Origin: an uncultured Clostridia bacterium
Lineage (GTDB): Bacteria; Bacillota; Clostridia; Oscillospirales; Acutalibacteraceae
Length of the DNA stretch: 33,501 nt
Reading direction: 5' to 3'
Assembly: GCA_944380845.1 (NCBI GenBank)
Contig: CALWIU010000029.1
Location: 1 to 33,501, forward strand
This document shows, one piece after another, positions 12,965 through 21,243 of this stretch. The notes beneath the pieces are model-generated. The model worked only from the letters and a program-made list of their open reading frames with translations, made no database searches and was not told where the DNA came from. Positions within the stretch are counted from its first letter, which is position 1, and every line of letters starts with the position of its first letter. A program made the translations under genes and the position numbers.

Positions 12965-14872
12965 ATGCCCATCCTTTCGGCGCATGAGATCAGCGCCGGA
13001 TTTCAAGATACCGTCCTGTTTCAGGGCGTCTCCTTTTCGCTGGAAAAAAACGACCGCGTCGGCCTGATCGGCGCGAACGGCGCCGGCAAAACCACGCTTT
13101 TCAAACTGATCCTCGGTCAGGCGGAGCCTTCGGAGGGCTCGATTTCTCTCAGCAGCGGTACCAGGGTCGGCTGCGTGGAGCAGCACGCCTGTTCCGATTC
13201 GTCCCGCAGCGCCTATGAAGAGGTGCTGACGGTCTATTCGGATGTCATTGCCATGGAAAAAGAGCTGGAACAGATCAACGCCCGTTTGTCGCAGGCACCC
13301 GATGAAGCGCTTTTGGCCAGGCAGGAGACCCTGCGCGAAGCCCTGGAGGCGCGCGACGGGCTGATTTACCGTTCGCTGGCGCAGTCGGCGCTGCGGGGAC
13401 TGGGCTTTACCTCGGAGGAAATTTCCCAGAGCGTCCGCACCCTGAGCGGCGGCCAGCGTACCAAGATCAGCCTGTGCAAACTGCTGTTGTCGGACGCTTC
13501 GCTGATCCTGCTGGATGAGCCGACCAACCATCTGGACGCGGACAGCATCGAATGGCTGGAAGAGTTTTTGCGAAAATACAGGGGCGCGGCGCTGATTATT
13601 TCCCATGACCGGTATTTTCTGGACAGAACCACCGAAAAAACCATGGAATTGACCGGCGGCCGTTTATTCTTTACCAAAGGAAATTATTCGGCTTATCAGA
13701 AATATAAGGCGGAACGCCTGCTGTATGAATCGCGCGAAAACGAGAAGATCGAAAAGGAAATCCACCGCATTGAACAGATGATCGAACAGCAAAAGCGATT
13801 CAATCAGGAACGCAACTATGTGACCATCGCGTCCAAGGAAAAGCAGATCGAACGGCTGAAAAAAGAGCTGCACCCCGTCGTCCGCCAGCAGGCGGGCATG
13901 AAGCTGCGGTTCCCCGTCGCTTCCGAAAGCGGGAACGAGGTGCTTTCGGTCACTGGGCTTTCCATGTCCTTTCCCGGCAAGACGCTGTTTTCCGATCTGA
14001 GCTTTGATTTGCGCAAGGGGGACCGGGTCTTTTTGCTCGGCGCGAACGGATGCGGCAAAACCACCCTGTTCAACATCCTGACCGGCAAGCTGACGCCGGA
14101 CAGCGGAACCTATCGTTTCGGCACAGGGGTTCGCATGGGCTATTTTGAGCAGACACAGGCGGCGCTTCGCACCGCAAAAACCGTGCTGGAAGAAGTCTAT
14201 GACCGGTTCCCGATGAAAACCGTCCCGGAGCTGCGCAAGATCCTGGCGGCGTTTCTGTTCCGCGGGGACGATATCGACAAACCAATGAACGCCCTGTCCG
14301 GCGGGGAGCGGGCAAAAATTGCCCTGCTGGAAATCATGCTGCGCGGGTGCAACCTGCTGCTGCTGGACGAGCCGACCAATCATTTGGATATCGAATCGCG
14401 TGAAGTGCTGGAAGAGGCGCTTGCCGGGTATGAAGGCACGGTTCTGGCGGTGTCGCATGACCGGTATTTCATCAACAGGCTGGCAAACCGGCTGCTTTAT
14501 TTTGAAAACGGGAAAATCAAATCCATGGAAGGCAATTACGACGACTATCTTGCCGGACGGGCAGCGCCCGAACAGGCGGTGGTTCGATCAGAAAAGAAAA
14601 AACCCAACGAATATCTTTTGAAAAAGGAAGCCGCCCGGGTATCGCGGATGCGAAAAAGCGAAATCGCCCGTCTGGAACAGACCATAGCCGGGCTGGAAGA
14701 AGAAAAAAACGAAATCCAGCGCGCCATTGCGTCGCCGGAAAACGCCAGCGATTATCAGAAAATCACCGAGCTGACGAACCGGCTGTCCGACCTTTCGGCA
14801 CAGCAGGACGAATGTACCGAGCGCTGGCTTTTGCTTTGTGAGCAGGAAGAGGGATCATCCCTGATTCAATAA
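12965..14872 (+). CDS. ABC-F family ATPase (YdiF/Uup-like)
   Basis: A 635-residue soluble twin-ATPase without membrane spans, hence ABC-F: ribosome-associated translation factors that act on stalled or drug-bound ribosomes. Each half has a full cassette. Domain 1 has Walker A GANGAGKTT (about 37-45), signature LSGGQ, Walker B LILLDEPTNHLD and switch His SHDRYF. Domain 2 has GANGCGKTT, LSGGERAKIAL, LLLLDEPTNHLD and SHDRYF. An inter-domain linker rich in K/E/R (about 240-310) carries the P-site tRNA-interacting region, and the C-terminus (about 555-630) is a coiled coil as in YdiF/Uup. The ribosome binding site is weak (AAAGAG). No evidence specifically points to antibiotic resistance. Confidence 0.93.
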   Translation: MPILSAHEISAGFQDTVLFQGVSFSLEKNDRVGLIGANGAGKTTLFKLILGQAEPSEGSISLSSGTRVGCVEQHACSDSSRSAYEEVLTVYSDVIAMEKELEQINARLSQAPDEALLARQETLREALEARDGLIYRSLAQSALRGLGFTSEEISQSVRTLSGGQRTKISLCKLLLSDASLILLDEPTNHLDADSIEWLEEFLRKYRGAALIISHDRYFLDRTTEKTMELTGGRLFFTKGNYSAYQKYKAERLLYESRENEKIEKEIHRIEQMIEQQKRFNQERNYVTIASKEKQIERLKKELHPVVRQQAGMKLRFPVASESGNEVLSVTGLSMSFPGKTLFSDLSFDLRKGDRVFLLGANGCGKTTLFNILTGKLTPDSGTYRFGTGVRMGYFEQTQAALRTAKTVLEEVYDRFPMKTVPELRKILAAFLFRGDDIDKPMNALSGGERAKIALLEIMLRGCNLLLLDEPTNHLDIESREVLEEALAGYEGTVLAVSHDRYFINRLANRLLYFENGKIKSMEGNYDDYLAGRAAPEQAVVRSEKKKPNEYLLKKEAARVSRMRKSEIARLEQTIAGLEEEKNEIQRAIASPENASDYQKITELTNRLSDLSAQQDECTERWLLLCEQEEGSSLIQ

Positions 14873-14912
14873 CAAAGGTTCGCCGGAAGGCGGCAAAGAG
14901 AGGAAGGATTGT

Positions 14913-16091
14913 ATGGACAAAATTCGGATCGGCATTGTCGGTGTCGGCAATATGGGTTCGGGACATCTCAAGCGCTTCAAAAACGGGGAATGCCCGGAAA
15001 TCGAGCTGACCGCCGTTGCGGATATCGATCCGGCGCGGCTCGCGTGGGCGAAAGAGCAGATGCCGGAACTGGCAACCTATGACACCGCTGACGAGCTGTT
15101 CCAAAGCGGCAAGGTGGATGCGGCCCTGATTGCCACGCCGCACTATTTTCACCCGGAAATGAGCCGTGCGGCGCTTTTGGCGGGGCTTCATGTGCTGTGT
15201 GAAAAGCCCGCAGGCGTTTACACCAAAAATGTCAACGAGCTGAACGCGTTCGCCAAAACGCAGGACAAGACCTTTGCCATTATGTTTAACCAGCGCATGA
15301 ACCCGCTGTATCAGAAAATGCGCGAAATCGTCCGCGGCGGCAAATACGGCGAACTGAAACGCGTGAACTGGATCATTACCGACTGGTTCCGCACCCAGCA
15401 GTATTATAATTCCGGCGGCTGGCGCGCGACCTGGAGCGGAGAGGGCGGCGGCGTGCTGCTGAACCAGTGCCCCCATCAGCTGGATTTGTGGCAGTGGATC
15501 TGCGGAATGCCTTCGTCCGTGCGTGCTGTCTGCCGCGAAGGACAGTGGCACGACATCGAGGTGGAAGACGATGTGATGATTTATGCCGAATATGCAAACG
15601 GCGCATCCGGCGTGTTCATTACCACCACCGGCGACTGCCCCGGCACCAACCGGCTGGAAATCACCTTGCAGCGCGCCAAGCTGGTCTGTGAGGGCGGCAA
15701 GCTCCTGATGACGGAACTGCCGATGAATACCGATGAATTTATCCGCACCGCCGAAAACGGCTTTTCCAAAATGGAATACACCACAAAAGAAGTGGAATGC
15801 CCCGGCGAAAACACCCAACATACCGGTATCTGCAACGCCTTTGCGTCGCATATCCTCCATGGAACGCCGCTGGGGGCGATGGGCGAAGAGGGAATCAACG
15901 GTCTGTCGATTTCCAACGCCGCGTTCCTGTCCTCGTGGACGGGAAAAACCGTCACCCTTTGCGAGGGCAGTGATCCGATGAAGGAGCATGAGGACGAATT
16001 CCTTGCCCTTTTGCAGGAAAAAATTGCCCATTCCAGAAAAAAAGACGCGCCTGCCAACGCTTCGGTCGCCGATCTGTCGGGAACCTATTAA
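14913..16091 (+). CDS. Gfo/Idh/MocA-family NAD(P)-dependent oxidoreductase
   Basis: A 392-residue sugar- or inositol-type dehydrogenase. The N-terminal Rossmann domain shows GVGNMGSGH (10-18), the acidic ADID after strand two that favours NAD, and CEKPAG with the family Lys (K98). The C-terminal half contains the substrate-side motif NQCPHQLDLWQW with the catalytic Asp/His region. RBS is AGAGGAAGG, 5 nt before the ATG at 14913. It follows the ABC-F gene by 40 bp and is the last gene before a strong terminator. The preceding manA suggests carbohydrate metabolism, but the substrate is not readable from sequence. Confidence 0.9.
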   Translation: MDKIRIGIVGVGNMGSGHLKRFKNGECPEIELTAVADIDPARLAWAKEQMPELATYDTADELFQSGKVDAALIATPHYFHPEMSRAALLAGLHVLCEKPAGVYTKNVNELNAFAKTQDKTFAIMFNQRMNPLYQKMREIVRGGKYGELKRVNWIITDWFRTQQYYNSGGWRATWSGEGGGVLLNQCPHQLDLWQWICGMPSSVRAVCREGQWHDIEVEDDVMIYAEYANGASGVFITTTGDCPGTNRLEITLQRAKLVCEGGKLLMTELPMNTDEFIRTAENGFSKMEYTTKEVECPGENTQHTGICNAFASHILHGTPLGAMGEEGINGLSISNAAFLSSWTGKTVTLCEGSDPMKEHEDEFLALLQEKIAHSRKKDAPANASVADLSGTY

Positions 16092-16113
16092 GGGCAGCCG
16101 CAGCAGAAAAAAT

Positions 16114-16157
16114 CACCCCCGAAGAAGTCAAACCGCTTCTTTCGGGGGCTTTTTTTG
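16114..16157 (+). terminator. Strong rho-independent terminator after the manA-abcF-Gfo genes
   Basis: CCCCCGAAGAAG (16116-16127) pairs with CTTCTTTCGGGGG (16136-16148) with one bulge, then CTTTTTTT. It sits between the converging Gfo/Idh/MocA and radical SAM genes and could serve both strands. Confidence 0.88.
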
Positions 16158-16171
16158 TTCTGTTTCGTTTT

Positions 16172-17050
16172 TCAGTCGCAGCCGGTGCCGTCGAATGCCG
16201 GGATGTATTCTTCTTTGGCGGAGGAGAGTTCCTGCACAAATCCGTTCCGGATGCCGCAAAGATACAGATAGCCGGTCGCTTTTTCGTATTCTTCCCGGGT
16301 CAGGCGGCGGCAGAGCGCGGGGATCGAATCGCAAGCGCCGTTGGGCGTAAACTGGCTCATCAGGCTGAAACCGGCTTCGCCTTTGGGGAATCGGGACGAG
16401 AACCAGTCCAGCACGCCGTAGGTGTTTTCCAGATGTCCCGGCAGAACCAGATGACGCACCCATACGCCCCGCTGCAAAACGCCGTTTTCGTTATACACCG
16501 GCGCGCCGGTCTGGCGGTACATCTCGTTGATCGCCGCCTGCGCGACTTCGGGATAATCCGGCGCAGCGGACAGGTTTGCCGCTGTTTGCGGGTCGGAATA
16601 TTTCATGTCGGGCAGATAAATATCGACCAGCCCTTCCAGAAGGCGTAAGGTCTCGACGCTTTCATAGCCGCCGCAGTTATACACCACCGGCACGGTGGGC
16701 TTTCTTTGGCGGAACGCTTCGGCGATTTGCGCGGCGAAATGGCTGCCGGTCACCAGATTGATGTTTTCGGCGCCCTGCTCGATCAGCCGGTCACACAGGG
16801 AAAGAAATTTTTCGGTGCTGATTTCTCTGCCGCCCTCGCCCCGGCTGATCTGCCGGTTCTGGCAGTAAATACAGCCGAAAGAGCAGCCGGTGAAAAAGAT
16901 CGCGCCGCTGCCGCCTTTGCCCACAAGGCACGGTTCTTCCCAAAAATGAAGGGCGGCGCGGGCAACGCGCATGGTTTCGCCGCTGTGACAGCGTCCCTGC
17001 TGACGCGCCCGGTCAACGCCGCATTGGCGGGGACAAAGATGGCAAATCAT
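16172..17050 (-). CDS. PflX-like radical SAM protein (COG1313 type)
   Basis: A 292-residue radical SAM enzyme related to pyruvate formate-lyase activases. The cluster motif CxxxCxxC is at C56, C60 and C63 in TGCSFGCIYCQNR. An N-terminal Cys set (C3, C6, C10, C21 in MICHLCPRQCGVDR and the following GRCHSG) is typical of the PflX/COG1313 subgroup and may hold an extra cluster. Other landmarks: NLVTGSHF, YNCGGYESVE, DIYLPDMKYSD, LVLPGHLENT. Substrate unknown. Its ATG overlaps the upstream methyltransferase gene stop as ATGA (17047-17050). It ends the minus-strand transcript near the terminator at 16114-16157. Confidence 0.9.
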   Translation of the reverse strand: MICHLCPRQCGVDRARQQGRCHSGETMRVARAALHFWEEPCLVGKGGSGAIFFTGCSFGCIYCQNRQISRGEGGREISTEKFLSLCDRLIEQGAENINLVTGSHFAAQIAEAFRQRKPTVPVVYNCGGYESVETLRLLEGLVDIYLPDMKYSDPQTAANLSAAPDYPEVAQAAINEMYRQTGAPVYNENGVLQRGVWVRHLVLPGHLENTYGVLDWFSSRFPKGEAGFSLMSQFTPNGACDSIPALCRRLTREEYEKATGYLYLCGIRNGFVQELSSAKEEYIPAFDGTGCD

Positions 17051-17610
17051 GGCTGATCCCCCGCAAAATTCGCCCGGAACCGTTTTTCCAGTTCCAAAAG
17101 CGCTTGCTGCTGACGGGGCGAGCCGGCAAAAAACGGTTCGCCGCCTTCGTCTTTGACGCGGTGGCAGGGAATCACGATGGGCAGCGGATTATAAAACAGC
17201 GCGCCGCGCACCGCGTCCGCCAGGGTGATGGAGGGATCCGGCGTTTCCACATCCTCGACAACGGGCGGCAGGGTATCGGCAATTTCCTGCGCGGTAACGG
17301 TTTCGCCGTAGGGGATGTGCATGACGACAAGAAGCACCTGCCCCAACAGCCCTCTGCCGACCACGCCGTGACAGGGAAGGGAAAAATCAGATCGCTTTCC
17401 GGCAAAATATTCCGCAAACTGTTTTTTGGCTTCCAACAGCACCGGATCGTCTTCGCCGGAGGGCAGGGGAATCATGCGCAAAATGCCGGGGCGCAAAAAA
17501 ACATTGGTCAGCATATTGTCTCTTTCATCCACGCACAGACCGATTTCACCGATGGGCGACGGGATAATCAGCGCTTTTTTTTCGATGGCGGCATGAATTT
17601 GGTTTGGCAT
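17047..17610 (-). CDS. Ogt-like O6-alkylguanine-DNA alkyltransferase homologue, atypical
   Basis: A 187-residue protein with the alkyl-acceptor motif IVIPCHRV (Cys149) and an NPLP lead-in, the hallmark of O6-methylguanine-DNA methyltransferases that remove alkyl groups by suicide transfer. The DNA-binding part is abnormal. Where E. coli Ogt has about 29 residues between IP and NP, this has 40. The usual YGE after IPxGxT reads AQE, and RAVG with the base-flipping Arg finger reads DAVR. The post-motif glycine loop is also changed (EPFFAGSP). Start at 17610 has TTGGAGAAAA upstream; an in-frame extension reading into the U32 gene is spurious. Stop overlaps the radical SAM start. It may be a diverged repair enzyme or an alkyltransferase-like protein. 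Confidence 0.82.
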   Translation of the reverse strand: MPNQIHAAIEKKALIIPSPIGEIGLCVDERDNMLTNVFLRPGILRMIPLPSGEDDPVLLEAKKQFAEYFAGKRSDFSLPCHGVVGRGLLGQVLLVVMHIPYGETVTAQEIADTLPPVVEDVETPDPSITLADAVRGALFYNPLPIVIPCHRVKDEGGEPFFAGSPRQQQALLELEKRFRANFAGDQP

Positions 17611-17632
17611 CGCTTTTCTCCAATCTATCTGT

Positions 17633-19675
17633 TTAATAGAGCGTTTTTTCAAAAAGGCCGGTCGTGTGGCGCGCGGCGGCGGTTTTGCCCGCTTTGGCGC
17701 AGTCGTAGACAAAACGGCAGGTCTCCCGGGTCTCGCCGGTGAAATACAGCAGTCCTTCATCCGCAAACGAAAAATCCTTTGCCAGAAGATCCAGCGGCAC
17801 CGAGTTGTACAGCACCGAAAACCGCTTGTCCTCACACAAAACGCGGAATTCCATTCCCTTGCGGTCGGTCAGGACGCCTTCTCCTGGACAGCCGGCACAG
17901 CCTTTTTCGCTTTGCAGCGGACAGGCGCGCAGCTTCATCAGCGGCAGAAAACCGTAGACCGCCAGGCGCAGCCGCAGGTCGGTTCGGATTGCCCGCGCCG
18001 CTTCTTTTCTGAGTTCGATCGAAAGGGTCGCCGTGGTCAGCCCCTGCTGTGCGCAGGCTGCAAGCGCTGCCGAATTCATCAGGTTCATGCCGAACCCGCC
18101 TTCGGCGCAAAAGCCCTCTTCCCGCAAGAGCCGCAAGCCGCCGATGTTTTCGCAGAGTCCCCGGGTAAAGCCATATTCCCGGAGCGTTTGCAGCTGCCGC
18201 CGGCAGTCCTCTTCCTGAAACGGGAAAAAGAGCGCGGGCAGTTCGGCAACGATTTTATCCCGGTCGGGCAAAAAGCGTTCCGGTTCGCGCAGCAGCTCTT
18301 TGACGGGCAGGATCGCCGTCCGGTAATCGCCGCGAAAATACCGCTTTTCATCGGGAAAGCGCAGGGCGAATCCGGAAAACGAATGGGGGGACGAGGGGTA
18401 GGTTTCGTGTACGGCATGAAAGGTTCGCGGGTTCGGCGCGCGGCGCTCTTCGGCAAGGCAGGCAAGCGCATCCCGCCGCAGTGCGTTCAGGGCGGACGCG
18501 CCGGCATACAGCCCGTCGGGATTTTGCAGGCGGAACGAGGCGATCCGGTAGGGGGTGCCGCCGGTTTTTTCGATCGAGCGGCGGGCGTTTTCCGCAGAGA
18601 GGGGCGCGGTTTTCGGGGGTTCGCCGCCGCGCCCCGTTTGGGTGACAGTGTGGTTCCCGTCGGATATGGTCAGCCGGTTTTCCTTTGCCCCGATGGTCAG
18701 TTCCGCAGACAGCGGGACGCGGGGCGTTTCTTTTCGCCAGCTTTCGCGGATAGCGGAAAGCAGTTTTTCATCGGCGGCGGCAACATCTTCCCGGGTGCGG
18801 AACCCGAACATGGACAGATCGCGTTTGCCGGTCAAATAGCCGTCGGTAAAGCCGCTGCGGGAAAAGACCCGCCGCAGGGTATCTTCATCATAAGGTAGCC
18901 CGTCCCGGGCATTTTTGCAGGCGGTGACCGCCGCGGCGACATATTCCGGGCGTTTCATCCGTCCTTCGATTTTCAGCGAATCGACCCCAGCCGCCCGCAG
19001 TTCGCCGATATGCCCGATGGCGGACAGGTCTTTCAGGGAAAGGGCGTGGCTGCGTCCGTTGCAGGTGAAAGGCAGGCGGCAGGCCTGTGCGCAAAGCCCC
19101 CGGTTGCCGCTTCTTCCGCCCAGCATCGCGGACAGATAACAGCAGCCCGAAACGCTCATGCAAAGCGCGCCGTGAACAAAGACTTCGGTTTGCATATCGG
19201 TGCTTTTCGCCAGCTCGGCGATTTCGGCAAGGGTCAGCTCCCGCGCCGGGACATAGCGGCAAAAGCCCAGCTCTTCCAGCGCCCGCAGTCCCGCCCGGTT
19301 GTGAATGGTCATCTGGGTGGAGGCGTGCAGGGGCAGGTCGCTGCACTGGCGCAGGATCCTTGCGGCGGCAAGATCCTGTACGATAACGCCGTCGGTTCCC
19401 GCCCGGCACAGCAGCTCCGCCGTCTGCGAAAGATCGGCAAGTTCGTCTTCTTTTATCAGAATGTTGACGGCGGCGTATACTTTGACATCCCGTTCATGGC
19501 AAAAGGCGGCGGCTTCCAGAAACGCCTGATCGGTGAAATTTTCCGCGTTGCGGCGGGCGTTGAATTTGTCCAGCCCCAGATAGACCGCGTCCGCTCCGGC
19601 AAGAACCGCCGCTTTGACCTGTTCGGGTCCCCCTGCCGGCGCCAGAATCTCCGGCAGGTTCTTTTTTCCGCTCAT
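17633..19675 (-). CDS. U32-family peptidase with DUF3656-type C-terminal region (RlhA-like)
   Basis: A 680-residue U32-family protein. Such proteins are now known to include tRNA and rRNA hydroxylation factors: E. coli RlhA (about 650 residues, 23S rRNA C2501) and TrhP. The length and the long second half favour the RlhA type. N-terminal TIM-barrel landmarks are EILAPAGGPEQVKAAVLAGADAVYLG (residues 9-34), VYAAVNILI, HASTQMTIHN and the U32 signature EVFVHGALCMSVSGCCYLS, then CAQACRLPF. These Cys probably hold an iron-sulfur cluster. A further Cys set lies near the C-terminus (RACPLQSEKGCAGCPG). The start overlaps the deoD stop as ATGA. Collagenase activity implied by old names is unlikely. Confidence 0.9.
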   Translation of the reverse strand: MSGKKNLPEILAPAGGPEQVKAAVLAGADAVYLGLDKFNARRNAENFTDQAFLEAAAFCHERDVKVYAAVNILIKEDELADLSQTAELLCRAGTDGVIVQDLAAARILRQCSDLPLHASTQMTIHNRAGLRALEELGFCRYVPARELTLAEIAELAKSTDMQTEVFVHGALCMSVSGCCYLSAMLGGRSGNRGLCAQACRLPFTCNGRSHALSLKDLSAIGHIGELRAAGVDSLKIEGRMKRPEYVAAAVTACKNARDGLPYDEDTLRRVFSRSGFTDGYLTGKRDLSMFGFRTREDVAAADEKLLSAIRESWRKETPRVPLSAELTIGAKENRLTISDGNHTVTQTGRGGEPPKTAPLSAENARRSIEKTGGTPYRIASFRLQNPDGLYAGASALNALRRDALACLAEERRAPNPRTFHAVHETYPSSPHSFSGFALRFPDEKRYFRGDYRTAILPVKELLREPERFLPDRDKIVAELPALFFPFQEEDCRRQLQTLREYGFTRGLCENIGGLRLLREEGFCAEGGFGMNLMNSAALAACAQQGLTTATLSIELRKEAARAIRTDLRLRLAVYGFLPLMKLRACPLQSEKGCAGCPGEGVLTDRKGMEFRVLCEDKRFSVLYNSVPLDLLAKDFSFADEGLLYFTGETRETCRFVYDCAKAGKTAAARHTTGLFEKTLY

Positions 19676-20424
19676 GCTTCCGCCTCGGTTCCCAGCGAAA
19701 GCGCCAGGGTAATCATATCGGAAAAGCTTTCCTGCCGCTCGGCGGCGGACAGGGCTTCGCCGGTGACAAGGTGGTCGGAAACGGTCAGGATCGCCAGTGC
19801 CTTTTTCCGGCAGCGTGCCGCTGTGGCATAGAGCGCCGCCGCTTCCATTTCCACCGCCAGCACGCCCATCTTTCCCCAGCGGGCAGCGGCGGTTTCGCTT
19901 TTGGGCAGTCCCTCTTCATCCGGGTAAAACACATCGGAGGAAAGGACATTGCCTACATGAAACGGGATTTTTTGCTGCTCTGCCAGCTCGGCGGCTTTGC
20001 GCAGCAGGGAAAAATCGGCGATGGGCGCAAAGGTGCCGCCCAGCCGGTACTGTGCGGGAAAGTGTGAATCGGTGCAGGCGCCCTGCGCCAAAATCAGGTC
20101 GCGCACCCGCACTTCGGGGTCATAGCCCCCGGCGGAGCCGACCCGCAGGATGGTTTCGACCCCGAAGGTGGTAAACAGTTCATAAGAATAGATGCCGATC
20201 GACGGCATACCCATGCCGCTTGCCATGACCGACACGCGCTTGCCGGCAAACAGGCCGGTGTATCCCTGCACGCCCCGCACATTGTTGACCGCGACAGGGT
20301 CTTGCAGAAACCGTTCGGCGATCCATTTCGCCCGCAGGGGGTCGCCCGGCATCAGCACCGTTTTGGCAAAATCTCCCGGCGCGGCGTCAATATGCGGCGT
20401 GGGATAAGACGGAACGAACATCAT
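19672..20424 (-). CDS. deoD: Purine-nucleoside phosphorylase, DeoD type
   Basis: Cleaves purine (deoxy)ribonucleosides with phosphate to base and (deoxy)ribose 1-phosphate. The 250-residue protein follows E. coli DeoD closely: TPHIDAAPGDFAKTVLMPGDPLRAKWIAE at the N-terminus (phosphate-binding GDP), NNVRGVQGYTG, VGSAGG, VLAVEMEAAALYA (ribose-binding Met-Glu) and TVSDH with the catalytic Asp, then ERQESFSDMI. Two adjacent ATGs (20424, 20421) follow AAAGGAG; I use the first, 5 nt from it. It lies 45 bp downstream of deoC and overlaps the U32 gene by ATGA. Its (deoxy)ribose 1-phosphate product feeds deoC via a phosphopentomutase not seen here. Confidence 0.95.
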   Translation of the reverse strand: MMFVPSYPTPHIDAAPGDFAKTVLMPGDPLRAKWIAERFLQDPVAVNNVRGVQGYTGLFAGKRVSVMASGMGMPSIGIYSYELFTTFGVETILRVGSAGGYDPEVRVRDLILAQGACTDSHFPAQYRLGGTFAPIADFSLLRKAAELAEQQKIPFHVGNVLSSDVFYPDEEGLPKSETAAARWGKMGVLAVEMEAAALYATAARCRKKALAILTVSDHLVTGEALSAAERQESFSDMITLALSLGTEAEA

Positions 20425-20439
20425 AAAAACTCCTTTCGG

Positions 20440-20453
20440 GACCCGCAAGGGTC
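20440..20453 (-). other. Small hairpin between deoC and deoD
   Basis: GACCC-TTGC-GGGTC on the minus strand, in the 45-bp deoC-deoD gap, just upstream of the deoD AAAGGAG. No U-tract follows, so it is not a terminator. It could tune deoD expression or mRNA stability (inference). Confidence 0.4.
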
Positions 20454-20469
20454 TGGTTTTTGCAAAAGA

Positions 20470-21105
20470 TCATTCATCCAGATGGGACGCGCCGATGCGG
20501 TCCGCGCCCGCTTCCAGAAATGCCTGCGCCTGCGCAAGGGTGCGTATGCCCCCGGCGGCTTTGATTTTGGTGCCGTTTTGTATCAGGCTTTTCCACAGCC
20601 GGACATCTTCGATCTGCGCGCCGGCGCTGCCGAAGCCGGTGGAGGTCTTGATGTATTCGGCGCTCGAGCGATCCACGATCGAAAGCACGCGTGTTTTTTC
20701 GTCCGCATGCAGCAGGCAGGTTTCGACGATGACTTTCAGAATCGCCTCGCCGCAGGCTTCGCGCACGGCGTTGATCTGCCGCAGAAGCGCTTCGTCCCTT
20801 CCTTCGCGCAGCAGGCCGGTGGTGATGACCATATCGATTTCGGACGCGCCGTTTCGGACGGCGTCTTCCGCTTCAAAGCATTTGACCGCATCGGTGGAAT
20901 AGCCGTTGGGAAAGCCGATCACCGTGCAGACCGGCAGCATCCCCTCGCTATATGCCGCCGCTGTTTGTACAAAGCAGGGCGGCACGCAGACCGACGCCGC
21001 CGAAAGGCGGAGCCCCTCACGCACCGTATGGCGGATATCCGTTTCGGTCGCGTCCCGGCGCAGCATCGTCAGATCGACCCGCCGGAAAATTTCCTGTGCC
21101 GTCAT
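20470..21105 (-). CDS. deoC: Deoxyribose-phosphate aldolase
   Basis: Splits 2-deoxyribose 5-phosphate into glyceraldehyde 3-phosphate and acetaldehyde through a Lys Schiff base. The 211-residue protein has the family length and landmarks: RVDLTMLRRDATE at the N-terminus, SVCVPPCFV, CTVIGFPNG, EIDMVI, LKVIVETCLL, EYIKTSTGFG (Schiff-base Lys) and IKAAGGIRT (second active-site Lys), and ADRIGAS at the phosphate site. GAAGGGGG lies 8 nt before the ATG at 21105. First gene of the deoC-deoD-U32-ogt-pflX minus-strand run. Confidence 0.95.
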   Translation of the reverse strand: MTAQEIFRRVDLTMLRRDATETDIRHTVREGLRLSAASVCVPPCFVQTAAAYSEGMLPVCTVIGFPNGYSTDAVKCFEAEDAVRNGASEIDMVITTGLLREGRDEALLRQINAVREACGEAILKVIVETCLLHADEKTRVLSIVDRSSAEYIKTSTGFGSAGAQIEDVRLWKSLIQNGTKIKAAGGIRTLAQAQAFLEAGADRIGASHLDE

Positions 21106-21132
21106 AAAATGACCCCCTTCTGTTTTGTGAAC

Positions 21133-21161
21133 AGTATAACATAAAACCGCCGGGAAAGGAA
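21133..21161 (-). promoter_or_regulatory. Candidate promoter of the deoC operon
   Basis: TATACT (21138-21133) about 27 nt upstream of the deoC start, with TTCCTT (21161-21156) at 17-nt spacing. The -10 is good and the -35 weak, which could mean activator dependence. Confidence 0.5.
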
Positions 21162-21195
21162 GCGCTGTTTTTCCGTTTCTGCGGCGGTTTGCGGC

Positions 21196-21240
21196 AAAAA
21201 AAGGGCTGCCGCCAACCGGACGGCAGACCCCCTTTTGCTT
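21196..21240 (-). terminator. Rho-independent terminator after the GPH transporter gene
   Basis: On the minus strand CTGCCG (21226-21221) pairs with CGGCAG (21211-21206), extended by flanking G/C pairs, and is followed by CCC and a T7 run (21202-21196). It insulates the transporter from the deoC operon downstream. Confidence 0.85.
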
Positions 21241-21243
21241 TGC

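Noticed and set aside
12965-14872. Antibiotic-resistance ABC-F of the Vga/Lsa/OptrA type
   Set aside because: The C-terminal coiled coil and short inter-domain linker fit housekeeping YdiF/Uup-like proteins better, and there are no mobile-element signs nearby.
17633-19675. Collagenase or secreted virulence peptidase
   Set aside because: No signal peptide, and the Cys pattern and length match intracellular RNA-modification members of the U32 family.
20440-20453. Terminator separating deoC from deoD
   Set aside because: The stem is only 5 bp and is followed by CCGAAAGGAG rather than a T-run, so the two genes are probably co-transcribed.
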